The notes under the pieces were generated by a model. It had not been told where the DNA came from and ran no database searches. It was given only the letters and a program-made list of their open reading frames with translations. A DNA stretch of 15,554 bases from assembly GCA_039714995.1 (NCBI GenBank), contig JBDLII010000034.1, positions 1 to 15,554 of the forward strand, in the 5' to 3' direction. Positions 14,557-15,554 of this stretch are shown here, piece after piece (position 1 is the first letter of the stretch; each line of letters starts with the position of its first letter). The translations under genes and the position numbers were made by a program. The DNA comes from Sva-25 sp039714995 (GTDB taxonomy: Bacteria; Pseudomonadota; Gammaproteobacteria; Chromatiales; Chromatiaceae).

Positions 14557-14615
14557 CTTTCATCCCATATGAATAAATAAGCGTAGGAACTTATTCCGAA
14601 ATAACCACATGGGGC

Positions 14616-14629
14616 TTGATGTATCTCAA
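14616..14629 (-). promoter_or_regulatory. FNR/Dnr-like box upstream of the receptor operon
   Basis: Read on the minus strand, TTGAG-atac-ATCAA matches TTGAT-N4-ATCAA at nine of ten defined bases. The centre is 66 bases before the receptor ATG. No good -10 sits at the class II distance (the best candidate matches four of six), so activator function is less certain than at nirS and nirN. Confidence 0.45.
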
Positions 14630-14894
14630 GTCAGTGAGGGAAATTCAGCCATCGGTGAAAAAGTGCGTCATATCACACAGTAGAAAGGGAAATAACACAC
14701 TCAACCACTGCGCAAGTTCACTGTAGTGACCCTTCACAATGAGGATATGGGATGGTCTATCCCGGCATGCCAGGAGGTTTTGCGACGTCTGATTATTGAA
14801 GTGGCGGCAGCCCTCCCCCTGAGGTTAGGGTATCGCTTTTTGGGGTGAGTGATTGATATTGAAAATAATTCCTAATATGCGCGGATTAGCCGTC

Positions 14895-14900
14895 TATACT
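14895..14900 (+). promoter_or_regulatory. Candidate -10 of the copper-storage-like gene
   Basis: TATACT matches five of six consensus bases and lies 50 bases before the ATG at 14951. No convincing -35 is found 16-18 bases upstream, which could mean an activated promoter. Confidence 0.3.
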
Positions 14901-14950
14901 TTATCTTGTGTGCAATTCCGATGAATCCAAGAACAGAGGAGAACAGGACT

Positions 14951-15436
14951 ATGTCAAAGCGCGATCGATTGTCTCGCAAACAGGATGAAACGGCTCATGG
15001 TATAAGTCGTCGAGAAATGCTGCTTGGGCTGGGCGCTGCCGCGTCGATGGCCTATGCTGGAAACGCCTTTTCTGCCATGCCGGGCCATGATCACAGCAAG
15101 CATACTGCTCAACTGCCTGATGTCTTGAATGCCATGAACAACTGTCTGGACAAGGGGCAGCGCTGTATAGCCCATTGTCTCGTCGCCTTCCAAGAGGGTG
15201 ATGTGGAGCTGGCGGACTGTGCCGCCAAGGCGCATGAGATGCAGGCCATCTGTGGCGCCTTTTCTTATCTGTTAGCGGCAAATTCTGGCTATATCAAGGC
15301 TTATGCGGGTATTTGCGAACAGGTCTGCAAAGACTGCGAGGAGGAGTGCATGAAGCACAAGGAGCACATTGAGTGCAAGGCGTGTGGTGATGCGTGCGCA
15401 GAAGCAGTTGACCAGATAAAACTCCACCTCAGTTAG
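14951..15436 (+). CDS. Tat-exported Cys-rich four-helix copper-storage-like protein (Csp1-like)
   Basis: A 161-residue protein with a Tat signal, SRREMLLGLGAAA at 19-31, and cleavage probably near residue 42. The mature part is helical with 12 cysteines (65, 72, 76, 90, 101, 122, 126, 129, 133, 142, 145, 149), mostly spaced so that they line the inside of a helical bundle, plus His and Met near the mature start (MPGHDHSKH). This matches Csp1 of methanotrophs, a four-helix bundle that stores many Cu(I) ions on cysteines and is also Tat-exported. The DUF326 family is the alternative label. The ATG at 14951 was preferred to an in-frame upstream start because of GAGGAG at 14936-14941 and because it gives a compact Tat signal. 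It is divergent from the receptor operon. Confidence 0.85.
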   Translation: MSKRDRLSRKQDETAHGISRREMLLGLGAAASMAYAGNAFSAMPGHDHSKHTAQLPDVLNAMNNCLDKGQRCIAHCLVAFQEGDVELADCAAKAHEMQAICGAFSYLLAANSGYIKAYAGICEQVCKDCEEECMKHKEHIECKACGDACAEAVDQIKLHLS

Positions 15437-15441
15437 GGAAC

Positions 15442-15554
15442 CTCTGAACTAATTGTTTTTCCCGTCATTGCGAGCGCAGCGAAGCTTCCGCATCCTGCTC
15501 ACGCCCCTCACCTACATCCATGTAGGCGAAGCAATCTCGTTCATATAAACCAAT
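15442..15554. repeat. Dispersed palindromic repeat, copy B, interrupted; cut by the window end
   Basis: The copy begins with CTCTGAAC (15442-15449) and GTCATTGCGAGCG (from 15464), as in copy A. The expected ending GCGAAGCAATCTCG is split: GCGAAGC occurs at 15479-15485 and again at 15526-15532, around about 40 extra bases. The extra bases contain CCTACAT-CC-ATGTAGG (15511-15526), the same core as in the element near nirN. The right half of the repeat would lie outside the window. Confidence 0.7.

Larger units (their letters stand above)
14557..14950. promoter_or_regulatory. Divergent control region between the receptor operon and the copper-storage-like gene
   Basis: This gap of almost 400 bases separates two divergent genes. 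It contains an FNR-like box near the receptor, a candidate -10 (TATACT) near the other gene, and short imperfect inverted repeats such as TCACT-GT-AGTGA (14718-14729) and CCCTccCC-ctga-GGttAGGG (14811-14830). No reading frame of convincing size is present. No Fur, CueR or CopY site is clear. Confidence 0.5.

Noticed and set aside
14752..14799. Fifteen-codon reading frame (MVYPGMPGGFATSDY) with GAGGATATGGG upstream in the receptor/Csp gap
   Set aside because: It could be a leader peptide, but its size, the lack of an attenuator-like hairpin pair and the distance to the next gene give too little support.
14811..14830. Imperfect palindrome CCCTccCC-ctga-GGttAGGG as a copper-repressor operator
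   Set aside because: It has a loose resemblance to CsoR-type sites only; four of ten pairs fail and no regulator gene is in the window.

Overview
The window looks like chromosome from a denitrifying proteobacterium, most likely a gammaproteobacterium. The reasons are a cytochrome cd1 nitrite reductase (NirS), a NirN-like protein, a UbiT-type factor of oxygen-independent ubiquinone synthesis, FNR/Dnr-type operators, an ExbB-ExbD-TonB system and short dispersed palindromic repeats. The species cannot be named from the sequence. I see no rRNA, tRNA, CRISPR array, transposase or phage gene.

Left part (1-5742), nitrite respiration. The 5' part of nirS runs leftwards off the window. Divergent from it is a two-gene unit: a membrane-anchored hemerythrin and a secreted SUMF1-fold protein with four N-terminal repeats. 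The 242-base nirS/hemerythrin gap holds two FNR/Dnr-type boxes, one placed for each direction. nirN follows on the minus strand with its own near-consensus box and a well-placed -10. A triheme c-type cytochrome is divergent from nirN. A 156-base palindromic element of nested hairpins lies between those two genes, and a different dispersed repeat lies between nirN and the SUMF1 gene.

Middle part (5743-7992). A ubiT-like gene and a TIGR01212-type radical SAM gene converge on a hairpin terminator. Next is a small membrane protein with a long heptad array whose core positions are nearly all methionine; I do not recognise its family.

Right part (8067-15436), metal handling. Seven tightly packed minus-strand genes appear to form one operon: TonB-dependent receptor, DUF4198-like periplasmic protein, NapH-like membrane polyferredoxin, CcdA/DsbD-like membrane thiol protein, ExbB, ExbD and TonB. 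The last four junctions overlap and the polyferredoxin starts directly after the preceding stop, so the genes are very likely co-expressed. The set combines energised outer-membrane uptake with two modules able to carry electrons across the inner membrane. An FNR-like box lies upstream of the receptor. Divergent from the operon is a Tat-exported, cysteine-rich four-helix protein resembling the copper storage protein Csp1. My inference is a metal (possibly copper) acquisition and storage locus linked to anaerobic metabolism; the substrate cannot be read from the sequence.

The window ends in a second copy of the dispersed repeat, which appears to be interrupted by a piece related to the palindromic element near nirN.
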